Source of the DNA: CBDIHH01 sp965279095
GTDB taxonomy: Bacteria > Pseudomonadota > Alphaproteobacteria > Caulobacterales > Caulobacteraceae
Length of the DNA stretch: 64,000 nucleotides
NCBI GenBank assembly: GCA_965279095.1
Contig: CBDIHH010000006.1
Span: 186,001-250,000, forward strand
Direction of reading: 5' to 3'
Shown here: piece after piece, positions 45,501 through 51,036 of the stretch
How positions within the stretch are numbered: position 1 is the stretch's first letter
Layout: the number at the start of each line of letters is the position of its first letter
The notes under the pieces: generated by a model
Database searches by the model: none
What the model was told of the DNA's origin: nothing
What the model saw: the letters and a program-made list of their open reading frames with translations, nothing else
Position numbers and translations under genes: made by a program

Positions 45501-47603
45501 CGCGGCCAGTACACGGTCACGCCCGACGGGGTCGGCGGCTACTATGTGATCGACAACTTCCCCGAGATTGCCTACGGCGGCGACGACGGCGCCGACCACA
45601 TCGACGGGGTGGAGGTGCTGCGCTTCACCGATGGCGATTTCGACCCCACCTCGCAGAACGGCTTCTTCTATGACGGCGCCTCGGCCCCCGACACCCTGAT
45701 TGGCGGGTCGGGCCCGGACCGGCTGAGGGGCTTCGGCGGCAATGACAGCCTCGACGGCGCCGGCGGCGCCGACAGCCTGGACGGCGGGGCCGGTGACGAC
45801 ACCCTGATCGGCGGTCTCGGCGACGATATCCTCGACGGCGGCGACGGCATCGACTCCATGGTGGGCGGCGGCGGCGACGACACCTACCTGGTGCACAATA
45901 TCGGCGACCTCGTTGTCGAGGGCGTGGGCGGCGGGACCGACACCGAGGAAACGGACCTCAACAGCCGGACCCTGGCGGCGAACGTCGAGAACCTGAGCTA
46001 TGTGGGCATTCTCAACTTCACCGGCGTCGGCAACGGGCTCAACAACGTCATTACCGGCGGCATCGGGGCGGACACCCTGACCGGCGGCGGGGGCGCCGAC
46101 ACCATCACGGGGGCCGGCGGCAGCGATACCGCCGTGTTCAGCGGCGCCCGGGCTGACTATGACGTCGCCAGCCTCGGCGGCGGCGCCTTCACCGTCACCG
46201 ACCTGCGGGTGGGCTCGCCGGACGGCGTCGACACCCTGACCAGCATCGAGTTCCTGAAGTTCTCCGACCAGACGGTCGCGGGGGCCACGGCGCTCGGCGG
46301 CGTGGTGATCAACGGCACCGGTGGCAACGACACGGTGTCGGCGATCAAGACCGTCGCGGGCCAGCCGCTGCCCACCGCCAGCAACGACCTGATCAACGGC
46401 TTTGGCGGCAACGACGCCCTCGACGGCGCCGGCGGCGCGGACACCCTCGTCGGCGGGCTCGGCAACGACACCTATGTCATCACCGACGTGGGCGACGAGG
46501 CCATCGAGGCCTTTGGCGAGGGGACCGACGCGGTCAAGTCGTCGATCACCCACACTCTGGCCGACAATATCGAGAACCTCACCCTGACCGGGTCGGCGGC
46601 GATCGACGGCACGGGCAACGGCCTGGCCAACAAGCTGGTGGGCAACGACGGCGACAACAGCCTCTACGGCCTGGACGGCAAGGACGCCCTCGACGGCGGC
46701 CTCGGGACCGATACCCTCTACGGCGGGACCGGCGACGACAGCTATGTGGTCGACGACATCGGCGATGTGGTGGTGGAACTCGCCGGCCAGGGCAAGGACA
46801 GCGTCAAGGCGTCGGTGTCCTACATCCTGTCGGCGGAGGTCGAGGGCCTGACCCTGTCCGGCGGCGCGGCGATCAACGGCACCGGCAACGCCAGCGACAA
46901 CACCCTCACCGGCAACACCGGGGCCAACAACCTCTACGGCCTGGGCGGCAAGGACAAGCTGGACGGGGGCGACGGCGCCGACAACCTCTACGGCGGCGAC
47001 GGCGACGACACCTATATCGTCGACGACCTGGGCGACCAGGTGTTCGAGAACTTCAACGAGGGGACCGACGGCGTCCAGTCTACGGTCACCTTCACCCTGG
47101 GCGCCAATATCGAGAACCTGACGCTGAAGGGCGGCGACACGGTGGACGCCACAGGCAACGACCTGGCCAACAAGATCACCGGCAATGGCGCGGACAATGT
47201 GCTGACCGGCGGCGGCGGGGCGGACACCCTGTCGGGGGATTTCGGAAGCGACACCCTGATCGGCGGGCTGGGCAAGGACAAGCTCACCGGCGGCGACGGG
47301 GCCGACACCTTCGTCTTCGGACCCGCCCTGGCCGTGGATGCGGATTCCATCACCGACTTCGAGCACGGGGTGGACCATCTGGCCTTCAAGGGCTCGGACT
47401 ATGGCCTCGCGGCCGGCGCCCTGGACCCGGGCAACCTGGTGTTCGGCGCCGCCGCGACCCATGCCCACGCCGAGTTCGTCTACGACGCCGTGAAGAAGAC
47501 CCTGCTGTGGGACTCCGACGGGGTCGGCGGCGCGGCGGCGGTCACGGTGGCCACCTTCAGCACGGCGGTGACCCTCTCGGCCGCGGACTTCGTGATCCTG
47601 TAG
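33558..47603 (+). CDS. Giant RTX protein with 8 + 8 internal modules
   Basis: ATG 33558 gives about 4,681 residues (a GTG 27 bases upstream is in frame). There is no Sec signal. Residues 1-2000 hold eight repeats of RTX nonapeptides plus a domain of about 130 residues with (T/A)DIITDFTxGxGGDxLDLSxVxxYL, a QxDWD motif and LxGVAPxxL; this resembles the T1SS VCA0849-type target domain. Residues 2000-4250 hold eight repeats built on YSxxRxxYxV with DLRxGxPDGVD and LxFSD, separated by RTX and SGSG repeats. Four GDxVxExxxxGxDxVxSS/NVENLTL repeats and a C-terminal domain shared with the three other RTX genes follow. Probably exported by T1SS as a calcium-folded surface adhesin or matrix protein. Confidence 0.9.
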   Translation: MPLINGDSGPNTLGGGAGNDTINGLEGNDNLSGNGGNDSLDGGIDNDTLQGNAGNDTLIGGDGDDALYEYEGTNSLVGGNGDDRIYYVGYSGGGVGGVDTLTGGAGRDTYFLYAYDARNNVANVKTDIITDFTVGVGGDVFDLSSVTGYLSGWSGENPFTTGHMRAIASGADTLIQVDWDAAGLSGSWQSLARLQGVAPAALTYDNFSPTWSPSGVGAVINGTIGADTLSGTQSNDTISGDLGNDSLRGMAGDDTLLGGDGRDTVGGDTGNDSLDGGVGDDTVYGNAGDDTLIGGAGDDYLYDYEGSNSLSGGTGDDTFVYVAYSGGSANGGVDTLTGGLGRDVYQVYGYDARNSPANLKADIITDFTAGIGGDLLDLSSVTNYLTGWTSTTSPFETGHLRVIANGADTLLQVDWDGAGLTAGWQTLVVLQGIAPAALGSANFSSGWSPSGVGYSIAGGGGAEALYGAGSADTISGGAGNDSLDGNGGNDSLSGGFGNDSLTGDTGNDSLDGGAGNDTLLGNAGADTLIGGAGADRLQDYEGANSQSGGDGDDDFIYVGYAGGAATGGVDTLTGGLGHDVYELQGYDARYSPATLFTDIITDFTAGAGGDVLDLSSVTAYLSGWDNSVSPLASGHLRFLADGADTLVQMDWDGAGVTGTWQSLVRLVGVAPASLTPENLSPSYSLSATGETVTGGGGDDAYYGGGLGDSIVGGAGSDTLQGNGGNDTVSGGVGRDTLYGNAGADSLDGGAGNDSVYGGAGDDTVVGGAGDDLIQDYEGVNVLQGGDGDDRFDYVGYSGGVAANGVDTMTGGLGRDVFNLHGYDAHYSPATVSADIITDFTVGAGGDILDLSDVTAYLTGWSSGQNPFTTGHVRFLASGADTLVQVDWDAAGATGTWQSLARLQGVAPATLTAENTRWPGMPASNFGGAPGNDTFTGGDLNDNIVGGGGADVLTGGFGADNLSGQAGADSLVGSAGADTLSGGTENDTLSGGEGDDNLTDYEGANVLGGDAGDDLFNYVAYAGGSAAGGVDTLTGGAGQDTYMLFGYDARNSPANLKTDIITDFTVGVGGDRLDLSNVVNYLTGWTAGQNPFVTGHVRLLASGADTLVQMDWDAGAGASGWQSLVRLQGVAPGALTVDNFSQGYFPGDLGLVQAGSALAELHQGTESADTLSGGMGADTLYGYGGGDSLDGGAGNDTLYGAEGNDTLFGGDGADRLQGDAGADTIDGGVGDDTIYGGLGNDSASGGDGNDIFSPGTSNQEGDDTYSGGAGDDTFQDYGGANSISGGEGDDQFDYVAYSAGGVGGGIDTLSGGAGRDTYGLYGYDARYNTAGLRTDVITDFAVGDGGDVLDLSNVVNYLSGWTAAQNPFTSGHLRLLASGADTLVQMDWDGAAASGTWQSLVRLQGVAPGALTVANFSPSYAPNDIGFNLSGDPLAELRQGSESQDTLSGGLGNDTLFGNGGADSIDGGLDNDSLYGGEGNDTLIGGDGADRLQGDAGADTMDGGLGDDTFYGGLGNDLITGGDGNDTFSPGTSSQEGDDTYSGDAGDDTFQDYGGANSISGGVGDDRFDYVAYSAGTANGGVDTLSGGAGRDTYGLYGYDARYNTAGLRTDIITDFATGAAGDVLDLTNVTNYLSGWTTGQNPFSTTHLRFIQSGADAILQMDWDAAGASGTWQSLVVLQNVAVASLAPANFNPGYALTGVGFGITGTAGPDNLTGGPDGDTINALGGNDTINAGSGNDTIDAGPGNDQVNGELGDDVITAGDGADTVAAGGGNDFVTGGIGADNLSGSDGFDTISGGADNDTIAGGADNDSLTGDAGADNLSGDAGNDTLSGGDDDDTLDDYQGANSQSGGNGNDTFNNVGYGSGLDTITGGTGVDTFRLHGATIVNDLPNLAVDVVTDFTAGAGGDVLNLDNLLPYLTGYTGGQNPFLTGHLRLLQSGADTLVQVDKDGSGVAATWATLVKLTGVTASAVTIANISPGYSPSGVGLNLVGGAGPDSLTGSGSNDTITGNGGNDTLIGGLGDDSIDGGAGNDSLQGDGGNDTLLGGDDNDTLTDASGNNSLVGGDGADSLYGSGFLSGGIGADVIQVTSGVGEGGGDADVLTSLSGPGVELRGDAGDDTITGGAGDDTLSGGVGQDSIVGGGGNDTIDGGADFDIVRYSGLRSDYSVTGNAATGFVVTDLRSGVPNGVDSLIGVEMLIFSDNSEQYLVSAPNPGGPINGTSADDSLTGGAFNDTITGFAGFDIIHGGYGADLIYGDESDEVSPGTNDVLYGESGMDTLSGGDGDDTLYGGTGDDSLRGNDDADFIYGNEGNDSLDGGTGNDNLSDNQGQNLLMGGLGNDTLSGSGTLQGGDGADNISGSGTLDGGLGNDAVSGSGNLTGGDGNDAVSGSGTLAGGDGADTISGSGLLKGEDGLDQLYGGSGSDTLDGGIDSDTLSGGGGNDTLLGGAGDDTVTGGSGDDSIDGGLGYDVAVYADQRGHYSVIKDGAGGFIVVDNFPSPANASDEGTDRVTSVDILRFTDEEFQPSAALNTGGITDGSAGADLITGSLFDDSLTGFAGADEIHGLAGNDRIDGGSENDTITGDDGNDVLAGGAGNNNIDGGIGDDRIDAGTGQNTVAGGAGDDTITGGTGNDTLDGGDGADWITDSVGVNLITGGIGNDTLSGSGTLQGGDGNDQISGSGTLDGDIGNDTLSGSGTLSGGDGNDVISLASGVAIGEDGNDTLSGSSGADLLDGGSGLDSLSGGQGTDTVIGGAGDDTLSGGGGDDTLFGGSGFDKARYSGNLADYEVILNSDGSYTVVDLRGSTPDGVDQVIGVELLQFADDEMTLVSNNVGISLTGTAFDDIIIGDSGNDTFQGLGGNDRLTGDDGNDSLVGGSGNDVLDGGSGVDTLQGGAGLDHISGGAGTDLLDGGDDADTIDGGLGNDTITGGLGNDYITDYGGSANQLSGEGGNDAISGAGTLSGGIGADTLSGSGLLQGDADNDYISIFSGSAFGGDGNDVLSAYSPVDTLDGGAGNDTVYGSSGDDLIGGGLDSDLLVGGRGDDSIDGGDGADTAAYSETRSRYSVVQDGFGGFYVVGNGTSSIGYLNGDGQDDVINVEALAFSGGVFAPTLANTGTIQIAPGGGVALTGGGFDDSLVGGAGADSLSGLAGNDRMFGNEGADSLQGGSGFDWLDGGDGNDTLVGDTGEDILFGGEGNDSIAGGDDADFIQGGAGSDNLSGGLGNDLIIDGSGANQISGGDGSDTISGTGVIAGNVGNDYIYGSSGTVTGDEGDDVIGGSGTLQGGIGDDTVSGSGNLQGNEGDDVLSGSGLLDGGIGKDVLSGLSGNDTLRGDLGDDTLLGGGGDDRMEGGAGSDYFVGGTGNDTIVGGGAGAAGPDRVRYDGLRNDFTVVVNLDRTITVQDNRLVGNLGTDILIGSSFLLQFNDGDYVAASNPGVTLLGTGLNDTIGGVSDPNSPGITNPGGGNLFTGSGDDSVSGFAGADLLRGYAGADTLDGGIGNDTIYGGTESDSILGGDGNDSLLGEDEDDYIDGGTGNDVLTGGIGEDSLVGGDGLDNLAGGDDADTLEGGAGSDQLKGDGGNDSLDGGADADTLTGGLGDDTLLGGAGADRLTDIDGVNYLDGGDDNDSIVGAGQLLGGAGADTITGSSGNDTIDGGLGADVAIFSGVRTNYTIVVSGSGLMVIDQTGVTGSDFVTGVETLRFAGVDYPATGGVVLGGTSGADSLVGSALDDSLSGGDGNDTLVGLDANDRLFGGGDNDSLLGGAGRDVLEGGSGADTLNGGDGDDSLDGGDGEDSLLGGIGNDTVTGGFGNDTIDGGDGADSLTGGNNNDSILGGIGADTLRGEQGNDTLSGGADGDTIVDTDGINVISGDAGNDTLVGAGTVSGGDGADDIVVYGGSQGLGDAGDDVLAAYGAASLDGGADNDVLYGSGGVDTLQGGTGLDTIFGGSGSDSIDGGGGSDLITGGYGDDIIHGGGGTDVAVYGGSRGQYTVTPDGVGGYYVIDNFPEIAYGGDDGADHIDGVEVLRFTDGDFDPTSQNGFFYDGASAPDTLIGGSGPDRLRGFGGNDSLDGAGGADSLDGGAGDDTLIGGLGDDILDGGDGIDSMVGGGGDDTYLVHNIGDLVVEGVGGGTDTEETDLNSRTLAANVENLSYVGILNFTGVGNGLNNVITGGIGADTLTGGGGADTITGAGGSDTAVFSGARADYDVASLGGGAFTVTDLRVGSPDGVDTLTSIEFLKFSDQTVAGATALGGVVINGTGGNDTVSAIKTVAGQPLPTASNDLINGFGGNDALDGAGGADTLVGGLGNDTYVITDVGDEAIEAFGEGTDAVKSSITHTLADNIENLTLTGSAAIDGTGNGLANKLVGNDGDNSLYGLDGKDALDGGLGTDTLYGGTGDDSYVVDDIGDVVVELAGQGKDSVKASVSYILSAEVEGLTLSGGAAINGTGNASDNTLTGNTGANNLYGLGGKDKLDGGDGADNLYGGDGDDTYIVDDLGDQVFENFNEGTDGVQSTVTFTLGANIENLTLKGGDTVDATGNDLANKITGNGADNVLTGGGGADTLSGDFGSDTLIGGLGKDKLTGGDGADTFVFGPALAVDADSITDFEHGVDHLAFKGSDYGLAAGALDPGNLVFGAAATHAHAEFVYDAVKKTLLWDSDGVGGAAAVTVATFSTAVTLSAADFVIL

Positions 47604-47605
47604 CC

Positions 47606-47629
47606 GGGAGCGGCCTCTTGGCTGCTCCC
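47606..47629. terminator. Stem-loop after giant RTX gene
   Basis: GGGAGCGGCC (47606-47615) pairs with GGCTGCTCCC (47620-47629) around a four-base loop with one G-U pair. It starts three bases after the stop codon. No T-run follows. A second, stronger stem lies just downstream. Confidence 0.55.
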
Positions 47630-47636
47630 GCGGATG

Positions 47637-47662
47637 GGCCCGGCGCCACCGGACGCCGGGCC
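47637..47662. terminator. Second stem-loop after giant RTX gene
   Basis: GGCCCGGCG (47637-47645) and CGCCGGGCC (47654-47662) are perfect complements around an eight-base loop. Together with the preceding stem it forms a tandem hairpin that could end transcription or protect the 3' end of the very long mRNA. Confidence 0.5.
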
Positions 47663-47741
47663 TCCCGGCGTTAACCGGCTGAATGGGGGATCATTTTAGC
47701 CAAGGCGGCCTTGACTGAGCGTGACGACGTCGGGGACGAAG

Positions 47742-47882
47742 ATGTCACGCTTCACGCTCTATGGGGATCGCCCGCCCTCAAGACCGCCGCCGCGCTGGAC
47801 GGCGGGGCGGGTTCTGATGTGGGCCGTGCTGCTGCTGGCCTGCGCCGGCTGGTCAGCGGCCATGATCCTGATCGCCGGCTGA
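47742..47882 (+). CDS. Small single-pass membrane peptide (46 aa), hypothetical
   Basis: ATG 47742 with GGGGA six bases upstream encodes 46 residues: MSRFTLYGDR, a short Pro/Arg-rich segment, then a continuous hydrophobic helix from about residue 24 (VLMWAVLLLACAGWSAAMILIAG) to the end. A basic N-terminus followed by one C-terminal membrane helix is typical of small inner-membrane proteins. It lies between the giant RTX gene and converging genes. I recognise no family; the coding call rests on the ribosome site, the clean hydrophobic helix and the tidy stop. Confidence 0.5.
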   Translation: MSRFTLYGDRPPSRPPPRWTAGRVLMWAVLLLACAGWSAAMILIAG

Positions 47883-47891
47883 CGCCCGGCC

Positions 47892-48317
47892 TCAGGGCTT
47901 GGCGCAGCGCTTGAGGGGCGAGGCCATGGCCACGGCGCGCACCGCCGGCGGGAAGGCCTGCATGCCTTGCTTGTCGACCACCAGGGCGCCCTTCTTCTCG
48001 TCGGCGTTGAGGCGGAACATCGGCTCCTTGGGGCTCTGGTCGGGCCCTAGCTGGGCCACCCACACCTCGATGCCCTCGTAGCGGTCGCCGCCCGCGCAGC
48101 TGAAGCAGGCGTCGATGGGGGCCAGTCGGGTCGCCTTGCCGCCGGCCTGAATGGTCATGGCCGTGGCGCTGACGGTGACGCGAGGCTCCTTGGCGCAGTC
48201 GCCGCCGGGCGCGTAGGCGCCGAGCAGATCCGGGGGCGGCGCGACCTGGGCGGCGCTGAGGCCGGGAAGGGCGGTCGCGAGCAGGAACAACGCCGCTGCT
48301 GTGGAGAACCTCGACAT
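47892..48317 (-). CDS. Secreted hypothetical protein
   Basis: This 141-residue protein has a Sec signal peptide (MSRFSTAAALFLLATALPGLSAAQ, cleavage likely after SAA). The mature part has DLLGAYAPGGDCAKEPRVTVSA, a CFSC pair around residue 91, and a Cys near the C-terminus (KRCAKP), so disulphide bonds in the periplasm are likely. The LLGxYAPxGDC opening is common in small periplasmic proteins of unknown function in Caulobacterales-type genomes. It ends ten bases from the small membrane peptide gene. No function is assigned. Confidence 0.7.
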   Translation of the reverse strand: MSRFSTAAALFLLATALPGLSAAQVAPPPDLLGAYAPGGDCAKEPRVTVSATAMTIQAGGKATRLAPIDACFSCAGGDRYEGIEVWVAQLGPDQSPKEPMFRLNADEKKGALVVDKQGMQAFPPAVRAVAMASPLKRCAKP

Positions 48318-48419
48318 GACTTTTCCCTCTGGTGAAGCCCGCGGCGGCGCCGCCCACGCGGGTCGGCGACCGACGTTATCAGTCTAGGGCGCTCTCGCGG
48401 GCGATGCCAGCGGCGCCGT

Positions 48420-48698
48420 TCAGGGCAGGTCGTCGAACCGGCGGGTTCCGAAGCTGCGCACCCGGGCAAGGCCTTCGGGCGGCTCCAGGCGGACCGTGGC
48501 CAGGTAGCGCTCGAACTGCACCACCGCCTCCTCGCTCCACAGGTAGACGGTGCGCCGCTCCAGATCGCCCACCATCTCGGTGCGCATGTCAGCCTGATCC
48601 TGGGCGGACGAGGCGTGCAGTTCGATAAAACGATAGAAGGCCGTGGTCAGGCGTTCCCGCTCAGCCCCGGCGCGCACAACGGTCTCGAATTTATGCAT
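48420..48698 (-). CDS. Small hypothetical protein
   Basis: ATG 48698, with GGGGAGGG about ten bases upstream, gives 92 residues; a GTG nine bases earlier is too close to the ribosome site. The protein is soluble and mixed helical (MHKFETVVRAG, FYRFIELHASSAQDQADMRTEM, WSEEAVVQFERYLATVRLEPP) and ends RRFDDLP. I recognise no family. It lies between the secreted protein and the FkbM-type gene on the same strand and could be co-transcribed with them. Confidence 0.55.
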   Translation of the reverse strand: MHKFETVVRAGAERERLTTAFYRFIELHASSAQDQADMRTEMVGDLERRTVYLWSEEAVVQFERYLATVRLEPPEGLARVRSFGTRRFDDLP

Positions 48699-48753
48699 CT
48701 GGCACACCCTCCCCGTGTGGCTCGGAAGGTTGGCAATTCGCGGGCCAGAGGGG

Positions 48754-50091
48754 TCAGGCGCCCCGGCGGGTCAGCCGGGCGGCGGCCCGGGAGAGGCCGC
48801 GGGCCAGCCGCCACGCCCGCGAGGCCTTGATGGAGTCCAGCTCGGCCAGGGCTGCTGACAAGCCCGCCTCGGCCTCCTGCAGACGCTGCGCCTTGGCCCA
48901 CAGGTCCTCGCGCCAGGCCCACCACCGGGCCTGCGACCCATACTGGCCGGGGCTGTCCGCCTCAAAGGCGGCCATGTAGGCGTCATAGCCGCGGGCCATG
49001 TCCTGAGCGCTGGAGATGGCTCCCTGCTCCTGCTGGACCTCGGCGGTCAGCAGGTCGAGCGCCCGGTCGATGTCCAGCCGGCCCGCAAGCCTGGCGCGGA
49101 ACTGCAGCAGCACTTCGGCGGCCTGGTCGGCCAGGCCCGCCACCGCGAACAGGGCGGCGAGCTTCAGCAGCTTGTCGTCGCCATAGGCGGCGGCCAGGTG
49201 GGCGGTGGCCTCGAAGCCGAAGTCGCGCACATACAGGGCATCCCCCTGCAGCGGCCGTCCGCCCACCCCCTGGTGCGCGAAGGGGTGAACGTCCGTGTAC
49301 ATGAAGGGCAGGGCCGCGGAGCTGTAGCGGCGCACGCTGAGGCCGAAGAGCTGGAATCCCTGGCGGCGCATGAACCGGTCGGTGTTGTGGAAGCTGTGCT
49401 GCCCGTCCGCGTCCGTGCCGATGAAGTTGACCTCCAGGCCCACGCCCAGGACCTGGCAGTCGGCCAGGGGCGCCTCCAGGGATTCGAGGATTCCGTAGTC
49501 GGGGCCGTCCACGTCGATCTTGACGAAGTCGATGGACCTCACGCCCCGCGCGGCGAAGAAATCGGGCAGCAGCACTTCCCCCTGGGCGAGCCGGGTGCGG
49601 TTCCAGAGGTTGTGCTTCAGCAGATCCTCGTCCGCGTCGCCGCGCGCCGTCCGCGGGCCCGGGTCGCCCCCCGCCAAGGCAGGAGAGGGCAGGGGGGTCG
49701 TGGGATCGTAGCCCGCCCCGATGCCCTGCCAGTCGATCGGCGCGGCGGCGGGGTCGTCCCTCAGCTGCTGCGTCCGGTAGGCCGCCAGCCGATACCAGGG
49801 ATTGCTCACCTGCAGATGGGCCGCCCCGAGGCCATAGGCGGCTTCCCGCCCGGGAACCCCGGCGACGCGACCGGCGACATAGGTGGCCTTGGCATTGGGA
49901 TCGGCGGCCTGCAACTGGGCGATGGCCGTCTCGCTGATGTCGAAGCCGAACACCCGCAGGGCCGGGCCGAATACCCTCCACACCCGGTCGACGCCGCCGC
50001 TGCAGCCCACGTCCACAAGGGTGAAGTCCTCATCGACGAGGCTCGCCGCGATGAACCGCGCCGCTTGGCTGTCGGACCGCATTCCGTCCAT
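48754..50091 (-). CDS. FkbM-family methyltransferase with C-terminal helical domain
   Basis: ATG 50091 gives 445 residues; a longer frame starting at 50235 adds an Arg/Pro-rich stretch that looks non-coding. The SAM domain begins FTLVDVGCSGGVDRVW, and the FkbM motif VRSIDFVKIDVDGPDYGILES follows. The C-terminal 170 residues are mostly helical, ending LDSIKASRAWRLARGLSRAA, a tail often seen on glycan-modifying enzymes. FkbM enzymes O-methylate sugars, polysaccharides or natural products, so a role in capping a surface glycan is plausible. It is divergent from the PilZ gene. Confidence 0.8.
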   Translation of the reverse strand: MDGMRSDSQAARFIAASLVDEDFTLVDVGCSGGVDRVWRVFGPALRVFGFDISETAIAQLQAADPNAKATYVAGRVAGVPGREAAYGLGAAHLQVSNPWYRLAAYRTQQLRDDPAAAPIDWQGIGAGYDPTTPLPSPALAGGDPGPRTARGDADEDLLKHNLWNRTRLAQGEVLLPDFFAARGVRSIDFVKIDVDGPDYGILESLEAPLADCQVLGVGLEVNFIGTDADGQHSFHNTDRFMRRQGFQLFGLSVRRYSSAALPFMYTDVHPFAHQGVGGRPLQGDALYVRDFGFEATAHLAAAYGDDKLLKLAALFAVAGLADQAAEVLLQFRARLAGRLDIDRALDLLTAEVQQEQGAISSAQDMARGYDAYMAAFEADSPGQYGSQARWWAWREDLWAKAQRLQEAEAGLSAALAELDSIKASRAWRLARGLSRAAARLTRRGA

Positions 50092-50269
50092 GAGCTTCAG
50101 TCCTATCGCCGACGAGGGGGCGGGGCGACGAGCCGCCGCCGAGGCACCCTTTCGGCCAAGCGCGCAGGGCCGTCCAACGATAAATGGCCGGTTTCGCCGC
50201 GCCGGGCGCCGGGGTAAGCCGCGAGGGGACTTCACGGGGCCTTAAGGGCGGCCGGGCTAGGCTGTCGTC

Positions 50270-50806
50270 ATGGCGGAGTCCCACCAGGAAGCACGGGTCC
50301 AGGAACAGCGCAGTCAGATCCGCTTCGTGACGCGTCTGGACGCCCGCGCCTTCCCCGGGGCGCTGCCCTGCCTGGTGGCGGATATCTCCAACCGCGGCGC
50401 CCGCCTGCAATTTCGCGAGCCCCCCGCCCTTGAGGACGAATTCGTCCTCGTCGAGTGGAACGGCGGCCGCGCCTATGAATGCCAGCTGGCCTGGCGCAAG
50501 GGGCTGGAGATCGGCGTCCGGTTTCTCAGCACCTGCAATCTCCAGGGACCGACGCGGCCCCTGTTCGCCGAGGCCCGGCGCGCCTGGCAGGACGCGGTCG
50601 ACCGCCCGGTGACCACCTTCGCCGTCCGCCAGCACGACCGGCGCTGGGTCGTCACCATCTCATCGCCGACCCTGGGGGATCCTGCGGAAGTGGGATCGTT
50701 CCTGACGCGGTGGGAGGCGCAGCAGTTCGCGCGGCTGCAGGCCCAGACCTTCCGCGGCCGCGCCTTCGCCGCCGAGCGGCCGACCACCGCGTCGAGACCG
50801 GACTGA
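50270..50806 (+). CDS. PilZ-domain protein
   Basis: This 178-residue cytosolic protein has the cyclic di-GMP signature split as expected: RxxxR in RFVTR (about 18-22) and DxSxxG in VADISNRGARL (about 36-46), followed by beta strands to VRFLS. Residues 100-165 add a second small region (FAVRQHDRRWVVTISSPTLGD and a FLTRWEAQQFARLQAQTF helix). Both ligand motifs are intact, so it should bind c-di-GMP. Its position just upstream of three RTX genes suggests a link between c-di-GMP and surface or matrix output. Confidence 0.85.
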   Translation: MAESHQEARVQEQRSQIRFVTRLDARAFPGALPCLVADISNRGARLQFREPPALEDEFVLVEWNGGRAYECQLAWRKGLEIGVRFLSTCNLQGPTRPLFAEARRAWQDAVDRPVTTFAVRQHDRRWVVTISSPTLGDPAEVGSFLTRWEAQQFARLQAQTFRGRAFAAERPTTASRPD

Positions 50807-51036
50807 GCCAGGCGGCTGGCCGGCGTTAACTAAAATCCGCACACGGACGTTTGAGGCGCTGGTGTCGCGATCGCTCGCGCCTGGGCCGAACGGCTGTTCG
50901 CCTGACGCGGGCAGGGGGTGGCTTGAATCTGACGCTTCTGTAAAGATCGGCGTATGTGGGATTGAGCCGCCAAGCGGCGCGATGCTTTTCCGCGGGGGTC
51001 GGGTGAATCAGCAGCCGACGTTAGGGAGACGGCGAG

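Noticed and set aside
33600..47300. Dense short tandem repeats resembling a satellite or CRISPR-like array
   Set aside because: The period is that of RTX nonapeptide codons and larger protein modules in one long open frame; there are no identical repeats with unique spacers.
45195..47468. A 757-codon antisense frame near the 3' end of the giant RTX gene
   Set aside because: Same cause as above; low-complexity composition and full overlap with a well-supported gene.
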